Positions 9,568 to 18,061 of a DNA stretch of 64,000 nt are shown here, one piece after another. Below the pieces are notes generated by a model, which did no database searches, was not told the origin of the DNA, and saw only the letters and a list, made by a program, of their open reading frames with translations. The stretch spans positions 1,722,501 through 1,786,500 of the forward strand of contig CP058414.1 of assembly GCA_013391845.1 (NCBI GenBank), in the 5' to 3' direction. This stretch comes from Pseudoalteromonas shioyasakiensis. Its GTDB lineage: Bacteria; Pseudomonadota; Gammaproteobacteria; Enterobacterales; Alteromonadaceae. The position numbers were made by a program, and so were the translations under genes. Positions within the stretch are counted from its first letter, which is position 1, and every line of letters begins with the position of its first letter.

Positions 9568-9724
9568 ATACCAATCCGCAATAATACTTGACCATTTTGA
9601 GGTATTATAGCTGTCGCTACCTGCGTTAAAAATTTCTGATTTAGAACTACTAAATAACAAATTTTTTTGAAATCAACGAGGTTTTATTGCCTAAAAATAG
9701 ACCAATTAATTAAGCGAATGGTAT
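9568..9724. repeat. MITE-like intergenic repeat, copy 1
   Basis: A 157-bp element similar along its whole length to 39493-39653. The ends are imperfect inverted repeats (ATACCAATCCGC at the left, GCGAATGGTAT at the right). Shared internal blocks include AATAATACTT, TTTAGAAC.ACTAAATAAC, ATCAACGAGG and TTAAGCG. No coding capacity. The right end reaches the last base of the stop codon of the minus-strand gene at 9724. Confidence 0.8.
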
Positions 9725-10212
9725 TACTGTTTGGTACCCATATCTTTGGTGACACCATCAATGGCGATATTCTTAATACCATCATTGTCGAATTTAATAA
9801 CAATACTGATGTTATTGCGAGAAAAAAAGTAATCTCGGTTATCCAGGCTAATAACATAATCGCCTTTTACAGTATCGCTAAATTTGCGCTTTTCGAGTTT
9901 TAGGGTGTGATCGGCAATTTGCCAAGTGAATCCCTCAATAAAGCCATTATTAAACTCCTGCACCCATACTTGTTCCTCGTCTTTGCTAAGTGTAATTGCC
10001 ACTGAATATGACTCTGGCAGAGACATGTCATAGCTTTTATCACCAATCGAGAATTTTTCAGCATCTTGTTGCCACGCAAAGCCAAAATTAAAGGCCTTTT
10101 CTACACCCGTTGGGTACTTTAAAGTACCTTCACCAGGAAAGTTAAAGTCAGCAAATGCTGAAGTGGTGAATAAACTCGCACTAAATAAAGTTACCAAACT
10201 AAAAAATTTCAT
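9724..10212 (-). CDS. Putative secreted protein of unknown function
   Basis: 162 residues. A signal peptide of about 21 residues ends in AFA; the rest is a small beta-rich domain with many aromatic residues (FNFGFAWQQD, YVISLDNRDYFF). No family recognised. The stop codon (TAA at 9726-9724) lies at the boundary of the MITE-like repeat, so the original 3' end may have been altered by the insertion. It is a single gene, divergent from the thioesterase gene at 10322. Confidence 0.7.
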   Translation of the reverse strand: MKFFSLVTLFSASLFTTSAFADFNFPGEGTLKYPTGVEKAFNFGFAWQQDAEKFSIGDKSYDMSLPESYSVAITLSKDEEQVWVQEFNNGFIEGFTWQIADHTLKLEKRKFSDTVKGDYVISLDNRDYFFSRNNISIVIKFDNDGIKNIAIDGVTKDMGTKQ

Positions 10213-10321
10213 TAGGTTATTCTTTTTTTATACTAATATATGCACAGATTAGAGCAGAATATTCGCCTTAGCAATATGCTGTGATACACTTTGTGCATCA
10301 TCAACTGGTTAGACCTTTGCC

Positions 10322-10852
10322 GTGAACCTCTATTTTCGACTAATACTACTGTTTTTTAAAATTAAACGTAATCGTGATTATCAACAACTGTTAGACACAA
10401 TTGATATTGAATTCAAAGCGTTACCAACGGATTGCGATATTAATTTCCATCTGACTAATTCTCGTTATTTAGCGATGATGGATCTTGCCCGTACCTGGAT
10501 GACTGAGCGAGTAGGTTTATTAAAGCACATTATGAAACGCCGTTGGTTTCCAATCGTTAACGCAACTGCAATTACCTATATTCGCGATATTAAACCAATG
10601 CAAAGGTACACGGTTAGTACACGTTTGGTTGGCTGGGATCATAAATACTTTTATATTGAGCAAAAGTTTCATTCTGATCGTGGCCTGCACGCGATTGCTT
10701 ATGTGCGCGGTGTTTTTAAACGCAAAAAAGGCGTTGTAAGTGTCGAAGAGATGCTTGAGGTTGCTGGTTTTAATGGTGTAGCACCTATTCTGCCTGCAGA
10801 AGTAATGCACTGGAAAGAAATGTTAGAACAAAAGAAACTCACAAATAAGTGA
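10322..10852 (+). CDS. Hotdog-fold acyl-CoA thioesterase-like protein
   Basis: 176 residues of the 4HBT_2/THEM6-like type. The signature DCDINFHLTNSRYLAMMDLA (about 38-57) matches the family pattern in which Asp, His and Asn precede a helix; the hotdog sheet follows (YIRDIKPMQRYTVST, KYFYIEQKF). The start is GTG at 10322; the first residues (LYFRLILLFFK) are hydrophobic, so the protein may associate with the membrane. The natural substrate cannot be read from sequence. It lies tail-to-tail with the gene ending at 10912. Confidence 0.8.
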   Translation: MNLYFRLILLFFKIKRNRDYQQLLDTIDIEFKALPTDCDINFHLTNSRYLAMMDLARTWMTERVGLLKHIMKRRWFPIVNATAITYIRDIKPMQRYTVSTRLVGWDHKYFYIEQKFHSDRGLHAIAYVRGVFKRKKGVVSVEEMLEVAGFNGVAPILPAEVMHWKEMLEQKKLTNK

Positions 10853-10867
10853 TGCCAAAGGTCAGTA

Positions 10868-10896
10868 AAAAAATGCCAGCTAAGCTGGCATTTTAT
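10868..10896. terminator. Bidirectional terminator
   Basis: AAAATGCCAGC, loop TAA, GCTGGCATTTT: a perfect 11-bp stem between two convergent genes. Confidence 0.85.
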
Positions 10897-10911
10897 GGCT
10901 TTAAACACAGT

Positions 10912-12156
10912 TTACTCTGCTGCGCAAACTGCTTCACTAACAAACGTTAAGTCGTTTACGTGGGCTGGGCCATCCATTACGAATGTCGCTTCAGCGGTGT
11001 TTTGATCTAAGGTGTAGATTTTTGCATTTTCGCCGCTTTCTCTACCTGAGATATAAATTGTCCCGTTATCTGCAATTGCAAGGCCTGATGCCCAGTTTAT
11101 ACCGTGCTCACCGATTAGTGTTAACTCTAGGCTACCTTCATCTAGAGTATATAGCGCCTTTCCTGTTAACACGTAAAGTACGTTGTAGTCACTTGAGTAT
11201 GCGATGTCGCCGTCTGCAAATGTGTCACCTTCATACGAAAGCTTACCTAATACTGTTTTCTCACCTGTAGTTAGATCAAAGTCATACAAATACGTTTTGC
11301 TTGTCGCACGTAAAAACAGGCCATCTGCAGTTACCGTTGAGCGGTAAATAGGGAATGATGTCGCATCTACAACTTCAGCTTGTGTGTTAGTGGCTAAATT
11401 TAGGCTATAGATTTTTGATGCTTTGCTATTCTTATCAAGTTGCTCCATGAAATACAGCATACCGTCTTTGTTGGCAATATTTGATGCTGTATTGTTAAGG
11501 CCTGCAACAACAGTTACAGCGCTTGATTCTGGGTTAAAGTGGTATACATAGCCTTCAGTCTCAGAGCCAAAGTTATTAATACCATATAAACCTGTTGCAA
11601 CAGCACATGGTTCAGCAACTTCAGTGACTACTACGTTATCGATGAATGCACCTACTGAATCAGATGTACCAGTACCTGCAAAGCTTAATACCGAGCTTGT
11701 GCTATCAGCTTCAACGATGAAGCTATATTTTGTCCAGCCTTTACTTGAGCTATTAACAACAGCTAAAGAGCTACCATTCCAAAAAACTTCAGCTTTATTT
11801 GTTGTTTCATTACCTTCCTTACGGGCAGAATAGTAAAAGGTTAACTCGTACTGTTTGCCTGGTTGTGTAGTAATATTTTGAGAAATACTGTAATTGGCTG
11901 TTGAGTCAAGCTCTAGATATTGGTTACCTTCTTGTGCAGTCACGATCCCTAGTTTATTTGTTTGAATTTCGAATTTAGCATGAGTACTTCTTGTCCAGCC
12001 AGGAATCTCGTTAAATAACTGCCATTGACCATTGTGATCGGTCACTGTATCTGTGTTTTCGAATGATCCGTTTTCTACTAAATTTGTGCCAGCCATTGCA
12101 ATACCCGATACAATAGTTAGAGGTAAAACAGCCAGTTTAGTAACAAAGTTTTTCAT
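10912..12156 (-). CDS. Secreted protein with DUF642/CBM-like and propeller-like domains (paralogue 1)
   Basis: 414 residues. After a signal peptide ending near GIAMA, residues about 23-165 form a beta-sandwich of the DUF642/carbohydrate-binding type (NLVENGSFE, GWTRS, QYLEL, FYYSAR, GWTKYSF, SVGAFIDNVVV). Residues about 185-414 contain repeated beta blades (YHFNPESSAVTVVAG, IYSLNLATNT, LYTLDEGSLELTLIGEHG, IYTLDQNTAEATFV) resembling a beta-propeller. Extracellular or periplasmic, role unknown. The ATG at 12156 has GGAG six bases upstream; an ATG at 12168 is also in frame. The neighbour at 12474 is a close paralogue. Confidence 0.85.
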   Translation of the reverse strand: MKNFVTKLAVLPLTIVSGIAMAGTNLVENGSFENTDTVTDHNGQWQLFNEIPGWTRSTHAKFEIQTNKLGIVTAQEGNQYLELDSTANYSISQNITTQPGKQYELTFYYSARKEGNETTNKAEVFWNGSSLAVVNSSSKGWTKYSFIVEADSTSSVLSFAGTGTSDSVGAFIDNVVVTEVAEPCAVATGLYGINNFGSETEGYVYHFNPESSAVTVVAGLNNTASNIANKDGMLYFMEQLDKNSKASKIYSLNLATNTQAEVVDATSFPIYRSTVTADGLFLRATSKTYLYDFDLTTGEKTVLGKLSYEGDTFADGDIAYSSDYNVLYVLTGKALYTLDEGSLELTLIGEHGINWASGLAIADNGTIYISGRESGENAKIYTLDQNTAEATFVMDGPAHVNDLTFVSEAVCAAE

Positions 12157-12288
12157 GAATTTCTCCATTATTTTTTAATATTAAAATTTTAATGTTATTA
12201 ATTTAAATATCAAATATTTATATTTTATATTTTTTATTTTAATTGTTTTTTGTGTTTAAGTGCTTGAATCTTAATATTGTTTTTTAGG

Positions 12289-12307
12289 GTAGGAAATTTC
12301 TTATTTT
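12289..12307. repeat. 19-bp element upstream of paralogue 1
   Basis: GTAGGAAATTTCTTATTTT is identical to 13861-13879 and lies at a similar distance (about 130-150 bases) upstream of each of the two paralogous genes. It includes the palindrome GAAATTTC. The rest of the 12157-12473 spacer is very AT-rich with no gene seen. Confidence 0.6.
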
Positions 12308-12433
12308 ACTTTTATGTTTTTTTATAATTTTTTGTCTGATATTTTTTTATTGCTTTAAGATTTTTTATTGATATTTTGTTTTTATTTTTTGAGAGCGTTA
12401 GCTGAGTGTTTCGTGTTGAAGTTTTTATAGTTA

Positions 12434-12460
12434 TAAATGCCAGTATTTAACTGGCATTTA
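12434..12460 (-). terminator. Terminator of the gene ending at 12474
   Basis: TAAATGCCAG / CTGGCATTTA, a 10-bp stem with a 7-base loop, just beyond the stop codon. The U-run is weak. The stem core is the same as in the terminator at 10868, consistent with a duplicated unit. Confidence 0.65.
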
Positions 12461-12473
12461 TAATATTAAAAGT

Positions 12474-13715
12474 TTACTGTGTTGAGCAAGTTGACCCACT
12501 AATAAATGTTAGATCATTTAGATTAGCTGGACCTCGCATTATATATGTTGCTTCAGCAGTGTTTTGATCTAGCGTATAAAGCTTCGCGCTTTGACCACTC
12601 TTTCTTCCAGTAACATAGATCGTACCATCATCGGCAACTGCAAGGCCTGATGCCCAGTTAACTCCATGCTCACCTACTAATGTAAGTTCTAAAGTATCTT
12701 GATCAACTGTGTATAGTGCTTGTTCAGTTAATGCATAAAGTACGTTATTGTCACTTGAGTATGCAATATCACCACCTATGAACTCTTCACCTTCGTAGCT
12801 TAGTTTTCCTAGAACTGTCTTTTCACCAGTTTCAAGGTTGAAGTCATACATGTAGGTTTTGCTTGTTGCACGTAAGTTAAGACCATCAGGAGAAACTGTA
12901 GAACGAATAATAGTATAAGAGTTAGTATCTGCGACTTCGCTTTGCGTATTTGATGCTAAATCTAGACTGTAAATTTTTGAGTCTCTAGTCTCACTATCTA
13001 GCTTTTCCATAAAGTATAGCTTACCGTCCATACCTGCTATGTTTGCAGCTGTATTAGTAACACCAGCAACTTTTGTTACAGCTGATGTTTCAGGGTCTAA
13101 GTGGTAAATATAGCCTTCTGAATCAGAACCATATTTATTAATTGCATACAAACCCGCTTGGACTGAGCAGTATTCTGTAGCTTCACTTACAGAAACATTA
13201 TCGATGAAGCCACCCACACTACTTCTGCTACCAACGCCAGCTAATGTAATCTCTGAACTTGTGCCAGTTGCCTCTACAGTAAAGCTGTACTTAGTCCAAC
13301 CTTTAAATTTAGCATTAACAACACCTAAGGATTCACCATTCCACAGCACTTCAACTGTACTCGCTGTATCATCACCAGACACACGTGCTGAGTAATAGAA
13401 GCTAATTTCATACATTTTACCAGCTGTTGTAGCTACGGCTTGAGACACGCTATATTGCTGCGTAGAGCCAAGTTCTAGATATTTTTGGCCTTCTTTCGCT
13501 TTGAGAATTCCTAGACTACTCGTTTGTATTTCAAAAGGTGCGTTTTCGCTGCGTGTCCAACCAGTGATTTCATTGAATAATTGCCATTGGCCATTATGAT
13601 CAGTGACAACCTCGGCTTCGAATGATCCATTTTCAATCAAATTTGTGTTAGCCACGGCAAGTGCAGAGGTAATAGCAAGTGGTAATACAGCTAACTTATA
13701 AAATAAACTTTTCAT
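12474..13715 (-). CDS. Secreted protein with DUF642/CBM-like and propeller-like domains (paralogue 2)
   Basis: 413 residues and plainly a tandem duplicate of the gene at 10912: same signal peptide type, same N-terminal beta-sandwich (NLIENGSFE, QKYLEL, GGFIDNVSV) and the same C-terminal blades (IYHLDPETSAVTKVAG, LYTVDQDTLELTLVGEHG, LYTLDQNTAEATYI). Both end with a cysteine near the C-terminus that could pair with the cysteine at the domain junction (EYCSVQAG here, EPCAVATG in paralogue 1). The ATG at 13715 follows AAGGA. Function unknown; an adhesive or glycan-binding role is only a guess. Confidence 0.85.
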   Translation of the reverse strand: MKSLFYKLAVLPLAITSALAVANTNLIENGSFEAEVVTDHNGQWQLFNEITGWTRSENAPFEIQTSSLGILKAKEGQKYLELGSTQQYSVSQAVATTAGKMYEISFYYSARVSGDDTASTVEVLWNGESLGVVNAKFKGWTKYSFTVEATGTSSEITLAGVGSRSSVGGFIDNVSVSEATEYCSVQAGLYAINKYGSDSEGYIYHLDPETSAVTKVAGVTNTAANIAGMDGKLYFMEKLDSETRDSKIYSLDLASNTQSEVADTNSYTIIRSTVSPDGLNLRATSKTYMYDFNLETGEKTVLGKLSYEGEEFIGGDIAYSSDNNVLYALTEQALYTVDQDTLELTLVGEHGVNWASGLAVADDGTIYVTGRKSGQSAKLYTLDQNTAEATYIMRGPANLNDLTFISGSTCSTQ

Positions 13716-13860
13716 ATAACTATCCTTTGTATTAGATAAAATGTTTTATCAGTTATATTTTTATCTTTTATAAAGTTATTTTCAATTTAGGTACGATGTT
13801 TTATTTTGTTTTATTTTTAATTTGCACATAATATATTGATGATGCTGGTTATTTTTGTTT

Positions 13861-13879
13861 GTAGGAAATTTCTTATTTT
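13861..13879. repeat. 19-bp element upstream of paralogue 2
   Basis: Exact copy of 12289-12307, at an equivalent position upstream of the second paralogue. The surrounding 13716-13966 spacer is T-rich on the plus strand and no gene is seen in it. Confidence 0.6.
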
Positions 13880-13966
13880 TGTTTTTGTTTTATTTGTGTT
13901 TTCTTTTTTGAATTTATTTTTATTATTTTTCATTATTTTTTTATTTTTATTGATAATAAAGTTCTC

Positions 13967-16900
13967 TTATTTTTTGTCGTAAAGTTTTCGTTTATTTGTG
14001 AACCAACCTGACTTTTGGTTACGGTTCATCTCGCTAAGTAATTTAATTGCTTTTTCTAATGTTATGCGCTGTTCTGCTATATCATTGTATATTTGAATAG
14101 CACGTTTTTTACGTTTTACAGCAGCACCTGCATCTAAAAATGATTCGATCACTTGGTTAAAGTAACGAGTAGGGCGAGATTGCGAATTTTCTTCGTCTAC
14201 TTTTAAATACTCCTCATTAACTTTTTCTTGAAGAGTCGTTATTTCTGCTTGGCAGAACTCATTTTGAGCAAGCTGACTTTTCTTCAATATATCTAACTTT
14301 TGTTTTAAGTAGTCAGTTTCAAGTAAGTTAAATGACACTATCATATTTAAACTAGTTAATGCCGTTCTGAACTCTTTAGCTGTGCAGTGCTTACTCAGCA
14401 TATTCGTAATAGTTTGTGATATTTTTTGCCATTGCTGCCAGGCATAAACGTAATTTAACCCTGCCCCTTTAATGTTTTGCATACCAACAACGACCTGATG
14501 AGTATTGGGCAAAGCTAAATCCGCAATCGAATTGGTTATTTCATCTGCAGATATATTGCTATCGTCAAGTAATGTGACTTTAGATTGGAGGATGGAAATC
14601 AAGCGTTCTTTTATTTCTTTACTATTCTTTGCGATATCACTTTTTAGGTAATCCAGGTGCATACGCTGATAATAAATACGCAGGGTATAGAGAATTGTGG
14701 TTAGTTCTTGATCAGGGATCTCTCCTGTGATCTCTTTTATGTAAGATTTATTAACAACCCCCTCGCTAAGTGTAAGTAAATTCTCAGCTGCTACACTGCC
14801 ATATGCAATTCTAAACCTTGCTCTAACTTCAGCTCTGGTGAGTAAATTAAATTGCTCTAGAAGCTTATCTAGGCTTTCGAGATCATTAATTTCAATTAAC
14901 TTTTCTACTCTTTCTATAAATGCATCGAGAAAGTAACTGTAGAATCCCTCTACATTACTTCCTATTACCACAACACGGTCAAAACGTAGGTCATTACTGA
15001 GCATCGCAGCAAAAACTTTTGAGCGCGCGACACGGTCGTTACGATTATTTATAAGCGCGATTACCTGGTTTTTTGGGTCGTTATTTAATCTTTCAAGCTT
15101 AAGGCGCTGCCAGTTTTCTAATGTAGCTAAGCGTTCGTTTGCAGACATGCTATTGACGAACGATTGACTAATTTTTCCGATAGGCGCTTCAGTAAAGTGC
15201 TTTAATACGCCAATATCAGGCACTATTCGTGCGGATGTTTCTTTGAATACATAATCTTTATTTAAGCCGATATGTTCCGCCATTTTGCACACGAGTGCTA
15301 TATTGGATGGATGTTCCTGGTAGGGGTATAAAGAGCGAATGTCATCAGTTATTTGCAAACCATCGGCCCAGTGAACTTGAATTAAGTTAGCGTTTTTTTG
15401 TTTTGCATTTAATTCAAGAATTGGGTTCATATTTTGTTCGCTGGTGAACACTAAACTATTCTCACCGATAAAATGGCTTGTTTCATTTGCAACATCAATT
15501 CCTGTTGGACCTAATGTATCCTCATGGTCTGGGTAAGCATTGGTAATAGTTGAAAAGTTATCATCCATCCAATTCCTTAATATTTTTACATAGCGCGGGG
15601 TCAATCCCATACATTCCCAAAGAAATACATCGGCTTTTACTTTTGTTGCAAAATGCAAAACATCGCTTTGTTCCCAAATACTCGCTTTATCAAAAGGTCT
15701 GAATAATGGAATTTCGAATTGCTCTCCACTTGCTCTTGCATAAATAAGAGTTGCTTCACAACCTGTTGTTTTACTAATCACTTTAAGAGTTAAACTACTA
15801 AATAATGCTGCTTTTAATCGTTCAGTTCCTGACTTTCCTCGTGTTCCCCAACCCCCGATTGAAACGGGAATTTTGGCTCTATCTGACTTTATTTGCCTAC
15901 TTATTTTTATGTGGCGAGCCCAAAAGTAGGCTGAGAAAGCCATAACGAAAAAGATCAGTTGACCAATACTATTTTGATAAAGCGAATAGGCATATTCTTT
16001 AAAGCTTGACCACATATTAAACAAGAAGGGCGTGAGGGATAGTTTTTGATATAAGTTGGCAATACTCGGCTCAACAGGGAATTCGGCATTAAGCACGGAT
16101 CCATATTGTTGGAAATCAAGTATGAAGCCTCTTGCTTTTATTAACTCTAGAAAGTCTTGTTGTTCGTGGTCAGAACCATTTCGTAAATCATCTAATTTTT
16201 CAAAGTTGAAAGAAATCCAGCTATACGCAAACATGCGTTGGAGTACGTTACAGGGAGGGGTGACGATTAAAATACCATCAGGAGTGAACGATTTAGCTGG
16301 CGTTTTCAGATTGTCTTGTGACAATGTACTCAGTAGAAAATCTAACATAGGTAAATGAGGTCGAGCACTAAACTGTTTAGCATCAAACCGGGGCTCTCCA
16401 GGTACCTCCGTTTGGCTAATCTCCGCGACGGTGCAGCTCGGCACATGCATAAATGCACTTGGTTTTCTGGCTTGTACATGATTAAAGCTTTGGCGTTTAC
16501 CTGTACTTGGATTTTTAAATTCATGCCATAGCCGCCAAAAACGAAAGCCCCGCCTGTAACCTCGTTGTATGTGCCAGCCTTTATTTTTCATTGCTACATT
16601 AAAGGCTACATTATTCTGCGCTTGCTTACTCAAAAGTCGGCCTAATAAATCTTGCTCAACCCATTCAGAGTTTAAATTAATGGTAAAGTTTGAGTTTAAG
16701 TTAAACTCGAGCTCAGCGACTTGTTGCTGGTACACAAAGCTGACAAGCTGCTCTCTGACACGGCTAATAATTCGCTTTACGGCAGTATCTTTCTCATTTT
16801 CAAGCTGCGTATTTAAGACATTGATAAAAGACTTAAACAATATATCTGCTTGGCTTTGCTGATCATAATCAACTTGTAAGTTGAACATTATCCTTGGCGT

Positions 16901-18061
16901 TAACTCGAGTAATAAACGCTTCTGGGCAAAGCTTTGTGCAATTTTCAGTTGTTTTCGCCATATGTGAAAAACTTGCAACTCTTTGGTTAAACGAGGATCT
17001 GTTAATTGCTTAATGAGTGTTAGTCGTACCGCTTCATGGGTTTCTTTTTGGAGCCGAACTGTTAATAGTTTGAGAGCAAATGCCCTGGGTAATAATGAGC
17101 ATTGTTCAATGACGCTTTGCCTTACTCGAGGGTAAGTGTGCTTAGCAAGTAAAATGAGAAGCTTATAATTAGCTTCACTTAATTTAGGCTGTTTACATAT
17201 AATTTTTGAAAATGACGCCAATAAAAACAGGTGCTGAGCTTCGATTTTTTCATTTGGTAAAACATCTAAATCAATTTGAGAGCGCATAAAATAGTGAGTA
17301 AAAGTGGGTCTTAAATTGATCAGAATTTCTAAAATATCTACTTTTGCAGCATGTGGGGTTGATTGTTTTTCAAGAGATAGTAATAACAGCTCAACAAGAT
17401 CAGAATCGAATTGAGTTTCACTTACATATTCGCTAATTAAGTTTACCTGGTTGGCAAGGGCGCGAAAAATAGAGTTACGAATAGCTTCGTTCTCACTTTT
17501 TTCTAGTAGCCCCAAAAAGAAGCTTTCTAAATTGAGTGTTAACCATGATTTGGTTATTTCCCCCGAGTGGATCCGTAAATAGCGATTAGTTAAATCACCC
17601 AGTTTACCTATTAAAAACTTAAGAGATTGCTCAAGTTCAGAGAGTTTATCTTGGTATCTGTTGATGATAGCTCCCTCATCAAACCAGCGTTGAAAAGCAT
17701 CTTGATCTTTTTTTAATTGTTCTCGGTTTGCACCTAAAGTATACGCGTAATCGAGAATATGAAACTCACGCTCAGCTTTTAATTCGGCATGATTTAAACG
17801 CTCGATAAAGCGCCTGTGATCGGCATCAATTTTGATTAATTGACTTTGTAGGGTATCAATTTTATGAGTTAAAAATGAAATAGTTTGCAGTAGTAACCAA
17901 TCATCTTCCTCATAGTCATCAGGCTGATTTTTTATTAATTCCCATTCACTTAATTCATCAACTAGTTCGCGGTATTTTTGGCGATATAAGTCTAACCAAA
18001 AACTGGCAATGTCTGCGAAAAGCAAGTTTTCAAGGCGTTTTGTAAGTAAGTGGTTACTCAT
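13967..18061 (-). CDS. CapB/PgsB-like Mur-ligase-type polymer synthetase with a large N-terminal helical extension
   Basis: 1364 residues; family CapB/PgsB proteins are about 390-400. Residues about 730-1080 match PgsB: P-loop GTRGKSG (739-745), KTTGCEATLIY, ECMGLTP (816-822), NAYPDHEDTLGPT (841-853), VPDIG (948-951) and NNRNDR (1005-1010). One membrane helix (about 698-716) precedes the P-loop, as in PgsB. CapB enzymes activate a glutamate carboxylate with ATP and extend an amide-linked chain at the membrane. Residues 1-690 are unlike PgsB: helical, coiled-coil rich near 60-160, HEAT-like about 180-400. About 280 further helical residues follow the ligase. It is the last gene of the operon; its ATG overlaps the previous stop by 8 bases. 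The substrate is inferred, not shown. Confidence 0.85.
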   Translation of the reverse strand: MSNHLLTKRLENLLFADIASFWLDLYRQKYRELVDELSEWELIKNQPDDYEEDDWLLLQTISFLTHKIDTLQSQLIKIDADHRRFIERLNHAELKAEREFHILDYAYTLGANREQLKKDQDAFQRWFDEGAIINRYQDKLSELEQSLKFLIGKLGDLTNRYLRIHSGEITKSWLTLNLESFFLGLLEKSENEAIRNSIFRALANQVNLISEYVSETQFDSDLVELLLLSLEKQSTPHAAKVDILEILINLRPTFTHYFMRSQIDLDVLPNEKIEAQHLFLLASFSKIICKQPKLSEANYKLLILLAKHTYPRVRQSVIEQCSLLPRAFALKLLTVRLQKETHEAVRLTLIKQLTDPRLTKELQVFHIWRKQLKIAQSFAQKRLLLELTPRIMFNLQVDYDQQSQADILFKSFINVLNTQLENEKDTAVKRIISRVREQLVSFVYQQQVAELEFNLNSNFTINLNSEWVEQDLLGRLLSKQAQNNVAFNVAMKNKGWHIQRGYRRGFRFWRLWHEFKNPSTGKRQSFNHVQARKPSAFMHVPSCTVAEISQTEVPGEPRFDAKQFSARPHLPMLDFLLSTLSQDNLKTPAKSFTPDGILIVTPPCNVLQRMFAYSWISFNFEKLDDLRNGSDHEQQDFLELIKARGFILDFQQYGSVLNAEFPVEPSIANLYQKLSLTPFLFNMWSSFKEYAYSLYQNSIGQLIFFVMAFSAYFWARHIKISRQIKSDRAKIPVSIGGWGTRGKSGTERLKAALFSSLTLKVISKTTGCEATLIYARASGEQFEIPLFRPFDKASIWEQSDVLHFATKVKADVFLWECMGLTPRYVKILRNWMDDNFSTITNAYPDHEDTLGPTGIDVANETSHFIGENSLVFTSEQNMNPILELNAKQKNANLIQVHWADGLQITDDIRSLYPYQEHPSNIALVCKMAEHIGLNKDYVFKETSARIVPDIGVLKHFTEAPIGKISQSFVNSMSANERLATLENWQRLKLERLNNDPKNQVIALINNRNDRVARSKVFAAMLSNDLRFDRVVVIGSNVEGFYSYFLDAFIERVEKLIEINDLESLDKLLEQFNLLTRAEVRARFRIAYGSVAAENLLTLSEGVVNKSYIKEITGEIPDQELTTILYTLRIYYQRMHLDYLKSDIAKNSKEIKERLISILQSKVTLLDDSNISADEITNSIADLALPNTHQVVVGMQNIKGAGLNYVYAWQQWQKISQTITNMLSKHCTAKEFRTALTSLNMIVSFNLLETDYLKQKLDILKKSQLAQNEFCQAEITTLQEKVNEEYLKVDEENSQSRPTRYFNQVIESFLDAGAAVKRKKRAIQIYNDIAEQRITLEKAIKLLSEMNRNQKSGWFTNKRKLYDKK

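Noticed and set aside
13716..13966. Possible terminator or small gene in the T-rich spacer after the CapB-like gene
   Set aside because: No stable stem and no credible frame was found; only T-rich sequence and the 19-mer repeat.
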